DNA of 64,000 nucleotides, taken from the NCBI GenBank assembly GCA_037074615.1, contig CM073532.1:16390001-16454000 (forward strand). The letters run 5' to 3'. Positions 11,816 to 23,769 of the stretch are shown here, piece after piece; positions within the stretch are counted from its first letter, which is position 1; each line of letters begins with the position of its first letter. The position numbers were made by a program, and so were the translations under genes. The notes under the pieces are model-generated. The model did no database searches and was not told the DNA's origin. It was given only the letters and a program-made list of their open reading frames with translations. Origin of the DNA: Leucaena leucocephala (Eukaryota > Streptophyta > Magnoliopsida > Fabales > Fabaceae).

Positions 11816-12956
11816 AGGTTATCTTTTCCAAAGATTGTGTGTGTCATCAGTAAAATTGCAGGGAGGGAAAACCTTTAAAAAATCTGCAAAATGTTTTATT
11901 GTTTTGCAAGTTTTCGTAATGATTTTGCATTATTTTTTCCCTTCACTTTTCAAATGATCTTAAATCTGTAACTTTTCCCCCTCGATTTTTACGGATTTTC
12001 CATAAAATATGTGGTCTTGACTCATGTTGAATTCCCTGAGTTCCTCTTTCATTTCTGAACATTCACAAAATCTTGTCTTTTATTTTTCTTGTAAAGCCCA
12101 CTGTTATAATAAAAAAAATTTAAAAATTATCAAAAATAGAGAGTAAACTATAGAAGAATTCTATAAATAAACATAAAATATATGTTTACTGTGGCAAAAT
12201 ATAGATATGCGAAAATTAGTACACTTTTATATACGAAGTGATTATGAAATAACTAAGATATCTATTTTATATGAAACATCACAGCTCTGAAGATCCAATG
12301 AAATTTTTTCCATGATATTGAGACAGTTTTAGATTATGCATGCATGGGAGGGAGTAAAGGAGAAATATATATATATTTTCAATTCTCAGTAGAAATAATA
12401 AGGAACAAATAATTCAGATATCATGTGAACTATTGATCTTAGTTGAGAGAGGGAGAGTTAGGGACATATTGTTCTTGTTTCTTTACTAAATATTTAGTTT
12501 TAGTGAAAATGACGTGATTCAGGTCTTTCTGCTGTTATTTTGTACTATTGCTTGATTTCCTCCAACCAGATTTATTTTGATTCAGGCATGGAAACTTTTG
12601 CTTATCAAAGCCATGCTCAACTGTAAACCATATTCTCTTGAGAAGGTAATGAACCCTAGTGTTTCTCCTTTATACATACTAATTAATGCCCGAACTAATA
12701 CAGCTTAATGAGAAGGTTTTTGTTGATGCTTTCAAGAAAAGATAAAGGGCATTCAGCTATGCTCCACGTGGTAAGAGAATTGAAGGATTCCAGCTGGCAT
12801 CCTTTTAAAGTGATCCCTACAGATTGTGATCAAGTAGAGGCATGCTTAAGAAAACTATAATGCTAGTTCGCCATCTGCTTACTTTAATCATGCTTTGACT
12901 GGGTTGTCTTGTATTTATTTCGTGCGTGATGGGTTTTGGTGTTGAAAACCATCAAA
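11816..12956. other. Mostly non-coding; exon-like scraps near 12597-12863
   Basis: Largely AT-rich and featureless. A short open stretch follows an acceptor-like ..GATTCAG and reads AWKLLLIKAMLNCKPYSLEK before GTAATG (near 12656). A second open stretch from ATG 12727 (MLSRKDKGHSAMLHVVRELK) runs about 44 codons to a TAA. Splice-like borders suggest remnants of a spliced host gene, but I do not recognise the protein. Confidence 0.3.
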
Positions 12957-13128
12957 ACGTTTGGATTAGCAATATAAATAATAGATTTTGAATAAATTTG
13001 ATTTTTTAATTAATTACAATTTTGAGAATAGATTTGGTTGTAATTGGTCTATAGGATTGATTTTGGGTATATTTGGAAAGCATAATTGAAAAACCAAAAC
13101 CATGATTTTCTTAAAAATTATCCAAACA
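12957..13128. mobile_element. Possible small MITE (GTTTGGAT ends)
   Basis: GTTTGGAT near the left and ATCCAAAC at the right form 8-bp inverted ends around about 170 bases of AT-rich sequence. No clear target duplication, so the call is tentative. Confidence 0.3.
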
Positions 13129-13163
13129 CATACAGCGCCAAAATTTATTATGAACCTAAAACC

Positions 13164-13242
13164 ATGGTTATCTCGTCGACGCCGGCTAACGGAGCTTTGG
13201 ATGGCGACAGAGGCCATCTCCCATTTTCCGCGACGTTCGAAG
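13164..13242 (+). other. Possible host first exon
   Basis: ATG at 13164 opens 26 codons of balanced composition (MVISSTPANGALDGDRGHLP and on), ending at AAG followed by GTAATG, a good plant donor site. The GC-rich block stands out sharply from AT-rich flanks. No matching downstream exon is recognisable before the copia LTR at 14041, so the gene, if real, is probably truncated. The protein is not recognised. Confidence 0.3.
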
Positions 13243-14040
13243 GTAATGTATTTTCTTCTCCATTTCACCTGAAGATGTCGATGGGACCTTACTTTTGTTT
13301 GTACTGTGAGGTGTGAAATTCATGTTTCTTTGTTAATGCCGACGGAGCTTTGCATGATCAGTTTATCGTGGTCTGAGTTACGGTTTCAACTTTTTTATGT
13401 ATTATATTTTTAATTTTCAACCTTTCCTCTTTTTCATCGTTGTCGTTATTACTGGCATTTCTCTTTTGTGACGTCTTCGGCATGCCCATGACTGGAATCT
13501 CTATTTGTATTCCACATGCTGAACTGTTTAGATATCCCAATTATTGGTGGCTATAAGTCTTGCACTCTGAATTTAATCATTTTTTATGTAACTAGGAAGA
13601 AAAGAAAGAAAAGGTGCAAAAGATTTTTATTTTGTAAATTTTGTAAGAGAATTACATATGTTGCAGCACTTAATAATTGCATGTAAAAAGATGCCTAGAA
13701 TTGCTACTGTAGTTTTAAAATCAATTTTTTTCATGGAAGATGTTTTGTTAGGTAGATATGCGAATGCTTGTATCATTCAAATTGTAAAAGTTATGCTACT
13801 CTCCAAGAGACGGGGTTGGGGGGGCGTTCTTGGCATTCAATGGTATTTTTTATTTCATTCTTGTTTGGATATATATGCATCTGGTTTCAATACTATTTAT
13901 GAGCTTTTGCGAAGTTATATTTTGCTAATTTTGCCTTTGGTCATTTTTGTAGTTTACCTCCCAGCAAATTTTACACAACCTTTCTTCCCTGATTTGGACT
14001 CATTTTGGCATATGTATGCAGAGCCTTAATGGACATTAGA
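13243..14040. other. Non-coding, AT-rich
   Basis: A 123-codon open stretch at 13658-14029 is hydrophobic, has no family signature and looks like chance. Nothing else is supported. Confidence 0.45.
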
Positions 14041-14480
14041 TGTGAAGAAGAATCGGATATCGGTGAATATGAGATTGATGAGTACAAGGAGTGATGGATT
14101 TCGGGCGTACCTTGGATCTTCTTCTGCTTACCAAGATACCCACTCGCAACCGGAGCACCTTGTATGGACTCTAGTACGTATACACAGCAAATGACACCGA
14201 AGAAAGTGGAGCAGAGTGTCAGACACTGAGGGAAGGAGAGGAAACCTTTTATGGGAGCAGTTACAATATACACACCCACCAGAAGGAAAAACTTAATCCT
14301 CGTGAATGATCAAAGAGGCCATTCTATTTTCCTTCTACGTGTGTATATAATGGGAGAAGTTGGGTTTCGATAACTTCCCACTTCCTCACTTCTTCCTTTA
14401 AAAAATATAATTGTTCCCTCCTTTGCTCTTCATGGATTTGGGCTTAATCCACCATGGGTGGACTGGCCCATTTTCTTACA
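14041..14480 (-). mobile_element. 3' LTR of a truncated copia element (family G)
   Basis: On the minus strand it begins TGTAAGAAAATGGGCC and ends TTCTTCTTCACA, preceded by a polypurine tract GTGAGTGGGAGA (14481-14492). The 440-bp LTR aligns with the disrupted copy at 2574-7923. The 5' LTR is absent, so no target duplication can be checked. Confidence 0.7.
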
Positions 14481-15589
14481 TCTCCCACTCACACTTGGTG
14501 GATTAGATGTCTTAGATCCAATCTCATTTTCTTCCTTCTTTCATACTAGGTGCTTTGCCGTGACTGCTAGGCATGACGTCTCCTTCCGGGCGTTTGTACT
14601 ATAAATCCCTTTTACAAAGACCAGCACAAAACAACCCTTTAGTGCAGCTCGATCAAATAAGTTATAGTTCCTTGAATGTCCTAGATTTACTCGTATACAC
14701 TTTTCTTATGGCTAATCTAATCCCTCTTGAGTCAGTATATAACTCAGATAGCCTCCACTTATGCATAGTATCCACACTTATGAAATTAACAAAATAATAT
14801 CACAAGGGACGGGTCATAGACACTAGCATGGATATGTATATTCTGGCAATCTTTCTTTCGCCCATATATCATTTTGATATGAATCAACCGCTTTCCTAGC
14901 ATAATACATTTGGTTCATATATAATTTGACTATAGGACATATACCAAAGTAGTAATCGCTGAAACATACCTCCATAATACTGTCAAAGTCAAAGGACATT
15001 AATGAAAGGATGATACCTTTCTGGAACTCACACAACAATGAAGCAGGGATTGATTCACTTGCTTTTTATTTACGGTTCTTTAGCACATGTGGGATGAATC
15101 ACATGTTACGGTGTTTCTCTTATCCTATAAGAGTGTACGTCATTTTGATTCTATCAATCACACCGTACAGACTTAAGTCCAGACACTCATAGTATCTATA
15201 CCCAAACTCTTCAACTTTATTCACTTAATATGACGTCAATTTTGAAGAATTTGTCATCTAGCTACAGGTTTTATGGATGTGAGTATCTATAGTTCGATCC
15301 ATATCCTTACTCATGGATCTCATCTCGACTTACTACACTTTTTAAGCCAAGGCGACATTTATTGTGTTTTTTCTCTACCATATCAGCACTCTTGCTGCTT
15401 TACTGGTGAACACATGTCTCATCTTTGAACGCTTCTCTAGCATCAAAGGCGGTTGCTCGTGTGAGAGAGCTACCCTTTTCAACCTGTACGATATACTAGA
15501 CATTGTATACTTTCACTCAGACATATAAGTAATAATAAATGACATAATATCATCAACGAAAACAAAAATATTATATAAAGTCTGCAACT
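14481..15589 (-). mobile_element. Copia 3' untranslated region
   Basis: About 1.1 kb between the RNase H stop and the polypurine tract, lacking long ORFs. Long pol-to-LTR spacers of this sort occur in several plant copia lineages. Confidence 0.6.
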
Positions 15590-15722
15590 TTACATTTTTT
15601 GCATGCCAATGGCTTTTACATGTTTCTCAAATGTTTCTTTGCCTATTGGCTTAGTCAGGGGGTCTGCAACCATATATTTGGTTGAAATGTATTGTACAGT
15701 TACAATTTTCTATGCTATACAT
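15590..15722 (-). pseudogene. Copia RNase H C-terminus (fragment)
   Basis: The minus-strand reading contains MVADPLTKPIGKETFEKHVK and ends IGMQKM followed by TAA (15590-15592). This matches the conserved C-terminal tail of Ty1/copia RNase H (ADPLTK..). RNase H removes the RNA template during reverse transcription. The rest of pol is missing because the element is cut off where the SIRE-type LTR begins. Confidence 0.8.
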
Positions 15723-16947
15723 TTGGTTGATTAGTTCGTTCATTTTTTCTTCATCAATGTCAAGTCTTTAAATAGCATTTAATTTAGTTGGTAGCCGTTA
15801 GACTCAGATTTGTAACTGTTGGAGTGAAGGTGATATTGGTCATTGGCGGGTAGGTGAGCATTTAATGCTTTACCGAAAGTAGCAAGTTTATGTTTCTGCA
15901 GCCTTCATCAATTCAAACTCTTAGCCTTTTCTGAACACACTCAAACTTAAAAGATTTGTAAGTAATTAAAGCATTGAGTAAGTGTATAAACCATTAATAA
16001 TCAAGTCATTATCAAAGATCAAGGTCTTAATCAAGTTCATATGGATTTCAAAAAACATATTGTATTAATCGATTAGTTATTATAAGTTTGATAAATGATT
16101 CAATTAATGAGACAAATAGAAAATAAAGCGTCATATTGATTAGAATTTTCAACCATATATAATGCAATAAGTTTCTCAAAAGATATATAATAATGAATGT
16201 ACAGAAATATATGTATATTTCATATCTAGAACAATCATATATAACTCAAAGAGAGATTCAATCAGATTCAATGCAAACAGAGAAACACTTTTGAAATATA
16301 AAGTTAATCGATTAATATAAATTAATCGATTACCTAGTCGATTAATGTCTCTAGAAGAATTGAAACAGATATGTTTTCAACATAAATTAATCGAACTATT
16401 AATCCATTAATGTAAGTTAATCGATTAGTGAATTCATATTTGAATATCACAAAATGATTCTCTACTGATTAATCGAACAGTTAATCGATTAATGTAAATT
16501 AATCCATTAACTAATTGATTAATAAAGTTATCTTTGTTCAAAGGAAAAACTTTCCTCAACAGATTAATCGAATATCTAATCGATTAATTGACTTATCTTT
16601 TCAATTCCAGAGAGCAATCTTATGATGTTAATCGAACACTTAATCGATTAATGATCATTTATTAATCAATCAACTAATCGATTAATTGATATTCACAGAA
16701 CACTGTCCTTGCATTAATCGAACAACCAATCAATTAATTGATACTTATTAATCAATTGATTAATCGATTACGCATCATTAATCGATTTACTAATTGATTA
16801 ACTCATTTGGTTTTTCTTTTTAACATCTTTTAGATGTAGAAACACTTTGGATTATTTTTAAAATCACTTTTGACATCATTCAAGAACAGAAATACCTTAA
16901 TCATTGGATTTTCTTTTGACATCATCAAAATATTATTAAATATAAAA
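15722..16947 (-). mobile_element. 3' LTR of the SIRE-like element, left end missing
   Basis: Aligns with 54725-55021 and with 60300-61459. About 465 bases present at the left of the 54255 copy are missing here, cut at the junction with the copia fragment. The right boundary follows from a polypurine run AAAAAAGGGGAAGAA (minus) just beyond it and from alignment with the LTR start at 61459. It contains a large TTAATCGATTAA array. Confidence 0.7.
16063..16802. repeat. TTAATCGATTAA palindrome array (LTR)
   Basis: More than a dozen full or near copies of the palindrome TTAATCGATTAA and its half-sites (TTAATCGAA, TCGATTAA). They often occur as pairs about 10-20 bases apart, separated by longer unique spacers. 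It is not a simple tandem repeat. The same array is in the SIRE-type LTR at 60650-61330. Confidence 0.85.
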
Positions 16948-17184
16948 TTCTTCCCCTTTTTTATGATGACAAAACAAAGTGAGTTAAATCATTAAATGTC
17001 AAACAACAAGAATCAAAATAAACATTGAATAACTTCAAAGTTACAGAGTACAAAAAAAATAGAAATAAACTTAAACAATAACTTAAACAGACTTAAACAA
17101 CTATGTCTCAATCAAGTGACTCTAGAGAAGGTTCCTTCTTCTCTTCACTTCCACTCTCCCCCTTTTTGACATCATCTAAAAGGA
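16948..17184 (-). other. SIRE-like 3' end: polypurine tracts and spacer
   Basis: Minus-strand purine runs AAAAAAGGGGAAGAA (next to the LTR) and GTCAAAAAGGGGGAGAG (near 17155-17171) lie between ORF2 and the LTR. Either may have primed plus-strand synthesis; the LTR-adjacent one is the better candidate. Confidence 0.55.
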
Positions 17185-18182
17185 TTAGGGCCAGAGAGGA
17201 AGAAATAACCAAGGGAAGCTAGGGTAATAGAAGGCTAGGTAGTGTTGAAATAGGAGGAAGGGGTATAGAAAGTGAATGGGTGGGGGCATAGATGCTGGGG
17301 AGTTTGAGATAGAAATGGGCGAAGGGTCAGAAACTTCAGGAATATGCTGAGTCTCTGATGGTGGAGCTTGATCCCTGAGTTCCTCCTCTGAGAAAGAAGG
17401 TCCAATGTTGTTCAGATAATCCAGTAGAATGTTCTTCACATCAGACATTTCTTGGTGGATTGCTTATTTTCTCTCTGATATGGCCTCTTGTCTCTCCCTG
17501 ACTTCATCCCTAAAAGCTTGGAAATCACTTATATGAATCATATCAGCCTCTTTCCTTAAGGCAATGAGTCTTCTCTTTAGCTCAACAAACTCAACCTGAA
17601 GGTACCTTTGAATGGATGCACTTAGAAATGATGGTGCATTGGATAATTGAGGTCCAGCAAAGGAGTGACCTTCATCCTGAGGAAGAGAATCACTAGCAAT
17701 TGGCTTCTTATCTTAGTGGTCTATGGGAAGGATGCCTTTCTTGGCATTATAGGGAAGCTAAATCTTCATTTTGATCAGTTGTGTCATCCTAAAGGAACCA
17801 ATCTGTTCGTTCTTTCTTCCCTCCAAGTGATGAATGTTATAGTGCTTGAGAAAGAAGGAGACAAGCTATGGAAATGGCATGGGAGTGGTCCTTGTCCTAC
17901 TCAAACAAAACTCTCTCATTTGACTGTATATGAAAGATCATAGGTTGAGCTTTTCTCTACTTATTATTCTGGCCAGATTGATGTAATCTTATTGAGCAAG
18001 ATAGGTGAAGCTAGTAGACTTGATAATTATACACTGACAGTAGATGTAGTGGATGATACGAAAAAAATTACACATCTGACTCAGGGTGAATGACAAGAAA
18101 CCAGGAAATAGCTTGTTAGTCTACATGAGGATATGATAGGCCTTGGCATGATCCATAGTTTCTATTGTCACTAAAGTAGGAG
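17185..18182 (-). pseudogene. SIRE-like accessory ORF2, C-terminal part
   Basis: Continues the frame of 22861-23650 across insert D1: the left flank reads APTLVTIETMDHAKAYHIL before a stop. Further on is a charged, heptad-like stretch (VEFVELKRRLIALRKEADM, then FRDEVRERQEAISERK, stop), suggesting a former coiled coil. The 87-codon tail opens MSDVKNILLDYLNNIGPSF and becomes Pro/Ser-rich and hydrophobic. Several stops interrupt it. ORF2 products of SIRE-type elements were called envelope-like; I see no clear signal peptide or fusion peptide, so function is left open. Confidence 0.55.
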
Positions 18183-20387
18183 TGATAAGACACATTTTGT
18201 ATATAGTTTTTGTGATGTTTTTATGAGTTTTATAATGACTTTACCATTCATTTCATTCCTTAAATTGTGCTTTTGTGTTAATACATGATTGTGCGGGTCA
18301 ATGTGCTAATTAAAGGGTAAAATGGTAAAATAATTCTTCCAAACTGCATATATTCTATTATCTACTGATTTGGACTTTTACAGTGAGCTTTTATGTTGAA
18401 TTGCAGGTACTTTGGAAGAGAGCAAGGACTAGAAAAGAAATCATAAGTCAATAAAAGTGAAATCACGATTATGTGCTATTTAGTAGCGACCAAAGAGTCC
18501 ACAGGTGGCGACCTTTAATTCTTCTGGAAGATTCCCTGTGTTCGTAGGTCGCGACCATAAAATGGATCTAGTCTCAAATTGTAACATCCTGATTTTTGGG
18601 TCTAGGAGAACTGGGAGGTAGTATGATATGAGCAGGTTGCTAAACCCGAAGTCCCATCTGATAAGGGCAGATCACTTACTTATAGTTTGTAGGAATCCGA
18701 GGGATGAGCTAAGTCCCTCAGGATTTCAAGATGAGTTAAGTTTTTGACCTACAAAATGGGGACAGTTCACCTAGATTCAAAAAGAGGAATGTAAGGAATA
18801 TCCTAAGTCTTAAGCCTAGGAATTCTGCAGGTAGCTAGATATAGGCTGGCTCCTGAGAAAGATAACCTGATATGGGCGAGTTGTCGAGCCTTTCAATTAA
18901 CAATGACTCCCGAAGAGTTCAGGGGATGAGTTGTTGAAAGAGAATTTCTAGAACTTAAGATGAAGGATAAGAAGATAAGTAAAGATGCCAGAAAGAGAAT
19001 TCAGGGGCATAATCGTAATTTTAGAAAAGATCGGGCTGGTAGCCGATGAGTACCATATTTTACCAAAAACTAGAGAAAATTATGCTAATCATTTCACTGA
19101 ACTGTGAAATATGCATTTGAGGTTTCTATGAGTATGAAAGAATTATGGAAAGTTAAGGGACTTAATTGAAAAGAAGAAAAGTTTCCAGGGGTAAAATGGT
19201 AATTATGGAAAGTTCAGCCAAAAGTGGCTTAGAACTGCCCGGAAGCATTTCAGTCCGAAATTCCATAAGTAGATAGAGGAAATGATGCTAGTTAATCCAT
19301 CTTAATACAGGAAATTTATCAGGACTTCAGATAGCCGAAATTTATCTGATAGTCTAAAACTATAAAAAATTCTTATCAGATATCCTAGACCTCAGATATG
19401 AGTGAAAAATTGCAGGAAGATGCGTCCTGTAGAGACGGATGTCAGGGAATTGACAGAATACCGAAAGGAGGTCTGTAGAAAAGTTATTCACAAATTAGTA
19501 AATTGAGATGGGAGTTTGTGACCTCCGGGTATCCGATTGGGAGATTTATCGATATTCAAATTGAGATTGAATGAGCTCAGATAACATCAGTCAGAGACCC
19601 ATAATGACACAAAGGGATGTCTAGACTCAGTATGGCAGTCTATATGATAAAAGGGGCCGGTGTCCGAAAAAATGTACAAAATGACAAAAATGCCCTTATG
19701 TTATAAAATAGTGAAAGAATGAGTAAAGGGTATTTTGATCCTTTGGTTAAGGTGAGACAGTCAAGAAAGGTTATCTGGATAGTTGACCAGGGTCAGAGAA
19801 TACTCTGGTAAGATGTGAAAAGACAATAATGCCTCTAGACTTATTAAAGTAAATAAAGAGGAACCAAGGGCATTTTGGTAATTTACCAAGGGATGTTTCT
19901 TGGGAATCGAGCTATCAGAGTACTTGAACTTGATAAGGGCCCAAGATAGCAGTCCTAGAGTGCAAAAACGTAGCCCAAGGAATATGTGAGTTAAAGTGGC
20001 ATTAAAATACTATTTTAATGCTGTTTCCATAAAGTAAAGTTACCTGGTCGAAGTGGTAACCGAGGGATTAATCAAATAAAGCTTTGGACTTATCTGGAAG
20101 TCATGGGATGGCGTGAAAGGTGCCAGTAAGATGCCACATAACACTGATCTAGGGGAAAAAGAAAAACTGAGGACACGTGGCACGATCTCAGCCGTGTATT
20201 CTAGTGCAAGACTCTGGAATGCTTTGGAACACTGAGTCAGCATGTTGAGTCAGCAGGTAATTATGAAAGGCCATGAGTCATCATGATGATGCAATAAGTT
20301 GGATTAAAGAAAATAGGAAATTCCAGGAAAATTAGTGGCCACAAGATCAAAGTTCTTAAGAATTATAGAAATACCATCCACGAAAAC

Positions 20388-20395
20388 TATAAATA
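20388..20395 (+). promoter_or_regulatory. LTR C1 TATA box
   Basis: TATAAATACCCC, followed by a GA-rich leader at about 20440-20525. Confidence 0.6.
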
Positions 20396-20943
20396 CCCCT
20401 TCCCCCTCCCATTTTTATTCATCCCACAGCATACACAAAGAAAGGAAGAGAAAGAAGAGAGAGAAAGTGAGACAGAGAAAGAGAAAGAGAGAAAGAAGGA
20501 AGAAAGGGAAGAAAGAAGAAAGTTCTGGCAGAGCTGGAAGCAGTATGGAGATAGTATAGTTCTGCTAAGCTTGTGAGGTAGTAACTAATCACAGCTTTTA
20601 TGTAATAGTTTTGTGATTTGATGGCTATTGTTTGATTGGATTATTGTCTTATATGTTATGTCTGAAGCTCTACTACATAATGCTATAATCATATGTTATT
20701 ATTGAGTATGGAAGCACGCGGCATACTTATCTGTACACAATCAAAAGCAAGCACCATCACACTGCATTACATATATTGTTATGGTTGTTACTACTGAGAT
20801 TGCCCGAATCTCATCCCCAATGTATAACCCATTACAAGGAGGTTATGTTAAAGTAAATTTTGAGAATGCTGGAAGACGCCGTTATACTGCCAAAATTATG
20901 GCAAAATATCAGTAGTGAAGAAAGCAGATGATACGTACTGTGT

Positions 20944-21018
20944 ACGTAGGTACTGTCTAAGGAGTCTGGAAGTGAGTGGACCTAGTCGGTTCATCCAGTC
21001 TTTCCTGGGTACTTACGT
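20944..21018 (+). other. Conserved double stem-loop in LTR C1
   Basis: Outer arms ACGTAGGTAC (20944-20953) and GTACTTACGT (21009-21018). Inner arms AGTCTGGA (20963-20970) and TCCAGTCT (20994-21001), with one mismatch. Confidence 0.55.
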
Positions 21019-22860
21019 AGAATGGTAGTTCTCACGAGAATTACCGAATCAGTACAAATTAGTTATTTAGAAAAGATGAAGTATAGTAGTTATACTGCCG
21101 GATTTCAGGCAGGAAAGATGTAATAAAGATATGGGAATTTTGTTCATGCCCTTTTATATAACAATTTATTATTTAATAATAAATATTATTTGGCATGCTC
21201 AGCTTGTGTATGAGAAATTAAGAGATGTTATGCATATGTATGTAAAGTTGATTGCTGGCATGAACAGTAACTCGTGGTGACACAGTAATGTTTGATCTGT
21301 AATTAAAAATAGTAAATAATTAAATAAATGTAAGATATTTTTATGATAAATAGTAGACATACCAAGCTTCTATTTGATATATAGAATGCCTCATTTGGAT
21401 GTCTACACATGGAGATATAAATTATCAAAGTTGGGACCAAAATACTAGATTCAGGAGAAAAACGATGGATAAATAGTAAAGTTGTCACGTTGACTGACAT
21501 TGACTTGGTCAATACGTGGTCAACGAGTTATTTTTTATTGAAAGAGTAATGAGTTAGATTCATTTAGCAATTTGAACCACTTCATTCTGATTTTTCTAGA
21601 ATTAGTTATGATTTTTTGAAGTCAGGCCACTCTTCTGGAATTTACACAGTGAACAGTTCTCGATAAGAGTAAAACTCCAGATTGAGAAATTTGACTTCAA
21701 TGACCTTGAAAGTAGTTCCAGATGCTACCAAATGGTCCCTAAGGTATACAAAGTAAGGATGTTTCACGACTAAAATGTGAAATCGCTGAAACTGTACGTT
21801 TTGAATTAGGTCATGCTGTTATAAGAAGTGATGGAGTCTGCCATCAAAGGGAGGCTAGTTTTTAGACCTGATTAGGCAAAGAAGCAGAACTCGAGCGCTC
21901 TCTACACACCTTCTCCACATATTCCATCCTTCTACAACTTTCCACAGATTTCTACACATCTCTACACTATTCACCCTTCATCTCTTCATCGTTTCTTCAT
22001 GGCATCACATCTGAACAGTGATTGCAGTACAGTAGAAGTCATGAGAGGCTAAACCTTTAGTCTCTTGGTGATAGATCTAATATCTTGAGCTCACAGACTA
22101 AAACGGGGAGTTTTTACAGTTCTAATTTGTATTCCTTTACATGTCATGATTGCTGCTAGATCTAGGGTTTTCATTATATGTTTAAGATTGAATATTGATT
22201 GATATTCTCGAATTAGACTGTTGTATTTGATTCTGGATGATTTGAACGTTGCATTTCAATTTAATATTTCAGTTTCAATTTTAAGAAAGTTGGGTTATTT
22301 TCAGCGATCATTGCAAATCAATTCAATTGCTTGAAATCTAGGGTTTTCGATCGACGACTACTCGAGGGCGTTCTCATCAATCTAGGGTTAATTACACGCT
22401 AAGTGGTTTCTAACAGTTCACTAATAGTTCTTAAACTATCTTTGATTAAAGGAGTTTAAGGAATATTAGTGTTCTAGACTCAATCGATCGATTGGGGTTT
22501 TTCTTTGAGACTTAGTGATTTAAAACTCCAATTTAACATAAGAGCAAAGATAGATAAGTTTTCATTATCAAGAGTCTACCATTACATATTTCTTCAACAA
22601 ACCAAATCTTTTCATCTCAATCAAAAATCCAAAAATATCTACTTTTCTGCACCTTTATTTTATTGTATCAAGCACCCAAACCCCAAAACCATTTTTACTA
22701 CCACTCAGGTTTACCATTGATTTTGACATCCAATTTGCTAGGTTTCTAATAAAAAGGCTCCTTGAGAAGAATGATAGGGTTGTGCCTTATACTACATTAT
22801 ATTGGGTGCAATTAACTTAATTTTGATGGCTCGGACTGCGACAATCCGAGAGCCTCGTCA

Positions 22861-23650
22861 AGGAGCACCTATCATCTGATTGATGATACTGAAGTCTAAC
22901 TTGATCACCTTACATTTCAACTTAGTAGTCAAATAATGGTCCACAATGTTGTCATCTTCATCCAATGTGTTATATGTCTCCATGTTGCAATAAAATCTCC
23001 TGATTACATCTAGACTATAGGTCTCAATGATCCTAAGCCAACTCTCAATATGATGTAAAGGCTTTATCAAATCCAAATTGACCTTCTGGCCAACCTTAAG
23101 AGCAGGGATATCCACATAAACTATAGGATAACCCTTTTTCTCCATAAACTCTGAGTTATACTTAGCCATATTAACGTCTAAATCCAAGTTATCTTGTAGA
23201 AAAGGCAAACTTGATGGCTGAGAATCTTAAGGAGTAGGAGTTGAAGAAGGCTTCCTTAGTGTCCTCTATCTCTTGCCAAGAGACTTAGTGGCAGTCTGTA
23301 CAGTCTTCTCCAGCATGACAGTGAAATCAGGATCAGAGTCTGTGTTAGAGTTAATCTGCTAAGACTTTTCCTCTCTTTGAAATAGACTTTGGAGAAGGCT
23401 CAGATGCTTTGCTCTTTTCTTTGGTTGTTCCCTTTGTCAGAGCCTTGCTCGCTGGCACCTTGCCTTTTCCCTTTACACTTCTGGGCCATCTTTGGCTATC
23501 TTAGGTTGATATTTCTTCTTTTTCTACTTTGAGATTAAGCCTGAGGAGTGTCAGAGACTGATTTGGAGGGAATTTACTCAAACCCATATGGATTAGTGGT
23601 TTTAGTTCTTGCTATCGCAAACAAAGACTTTGGGATTTAGAGAAAATGAT
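22861..23650 (-). pseudogene. SIRE-like accessory ORF2, N-terminal part
   Basis: The longest open piece (22858-23208, 116 codons) contains YSLDVIRRFYCNMETY and LDFSIINQMIGAP. This pattern (R-[FE]-[FY]-x-N-[ML], then a strand ending in I-N-x-[ML]-[IL]-G-x-P) resembles the plant-transposon-protein domain of ORFs that follow pol in SIRE-type elements. The upstream portion to about 23650 is Lys/Ser/Pro-rich with several stops. The frame resumes on the far side of insert D1 at 18182. The biochemical function of this ORF class is not established. Confidence 0.55.
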
Positions 23651-23769
23651 AGGTGAAATAGAAAAAATTGTGGATGATTTTGGGTGGGTTATGATCTGTG
23701 GAGGTTGCGCAAACAATCCCACAAACTAATTTGAGGATTTTTTAGGATTGAAAGTAAGAGATTGGGGAT

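Larger units (their letters stand above)
18580..21766 (+). mobile_element. Family C solo LTR (C1) nested in D1
   Basis: Starts TGTAACATCCTGATTTTTGG and ends AAAGTAAGGATGTTTCA (3,187 bp). Comparison with uninterrupted D2 shows it sits in a GTTGCGACTAAAATG context. The flanks CAAAT and CGACT agree at three of five positions, so the duplication has decayed. It shares promoter, GA leader and stem-loops with families A and B. No internal region, so a solo LTR. Confidence 0.82.
18183..22860 (+). mobile_element. Family D solo LTR (D1), TSD AGGAG, carrying C1
   Basis: Begins TGATAAGACACATTTTG and ends GAGAGCCTCGTCA, with identical AGGAG at 18178-18182 and 22861-22865. After removing the LTR at 18580-21766 and its 5-bp duplication, about 1,486 bp remain, matching D2 (1,469 bp, opposite strand). 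No primer site, polypurine tract or second LTR, hence solo LTRs. It holds TCGCGAC-like sites near 18483-18554 and a small hairpin just before its 3' end. The parent lineage was not recognised. Confidence 0.88.

Noticed and set aside
13658..14029. 123-codon hydrophobic ORF as a membrane protein
   Set aside because: Composition follows the local T-richness and no domain or conserved neighbour supports it.
18183..22860. Family D as a Helitron because of the hairpin near its end
   Set aside because: It starts TG, ends CA and makes 5-bp duplications in two independent copies, so it is an LTR.
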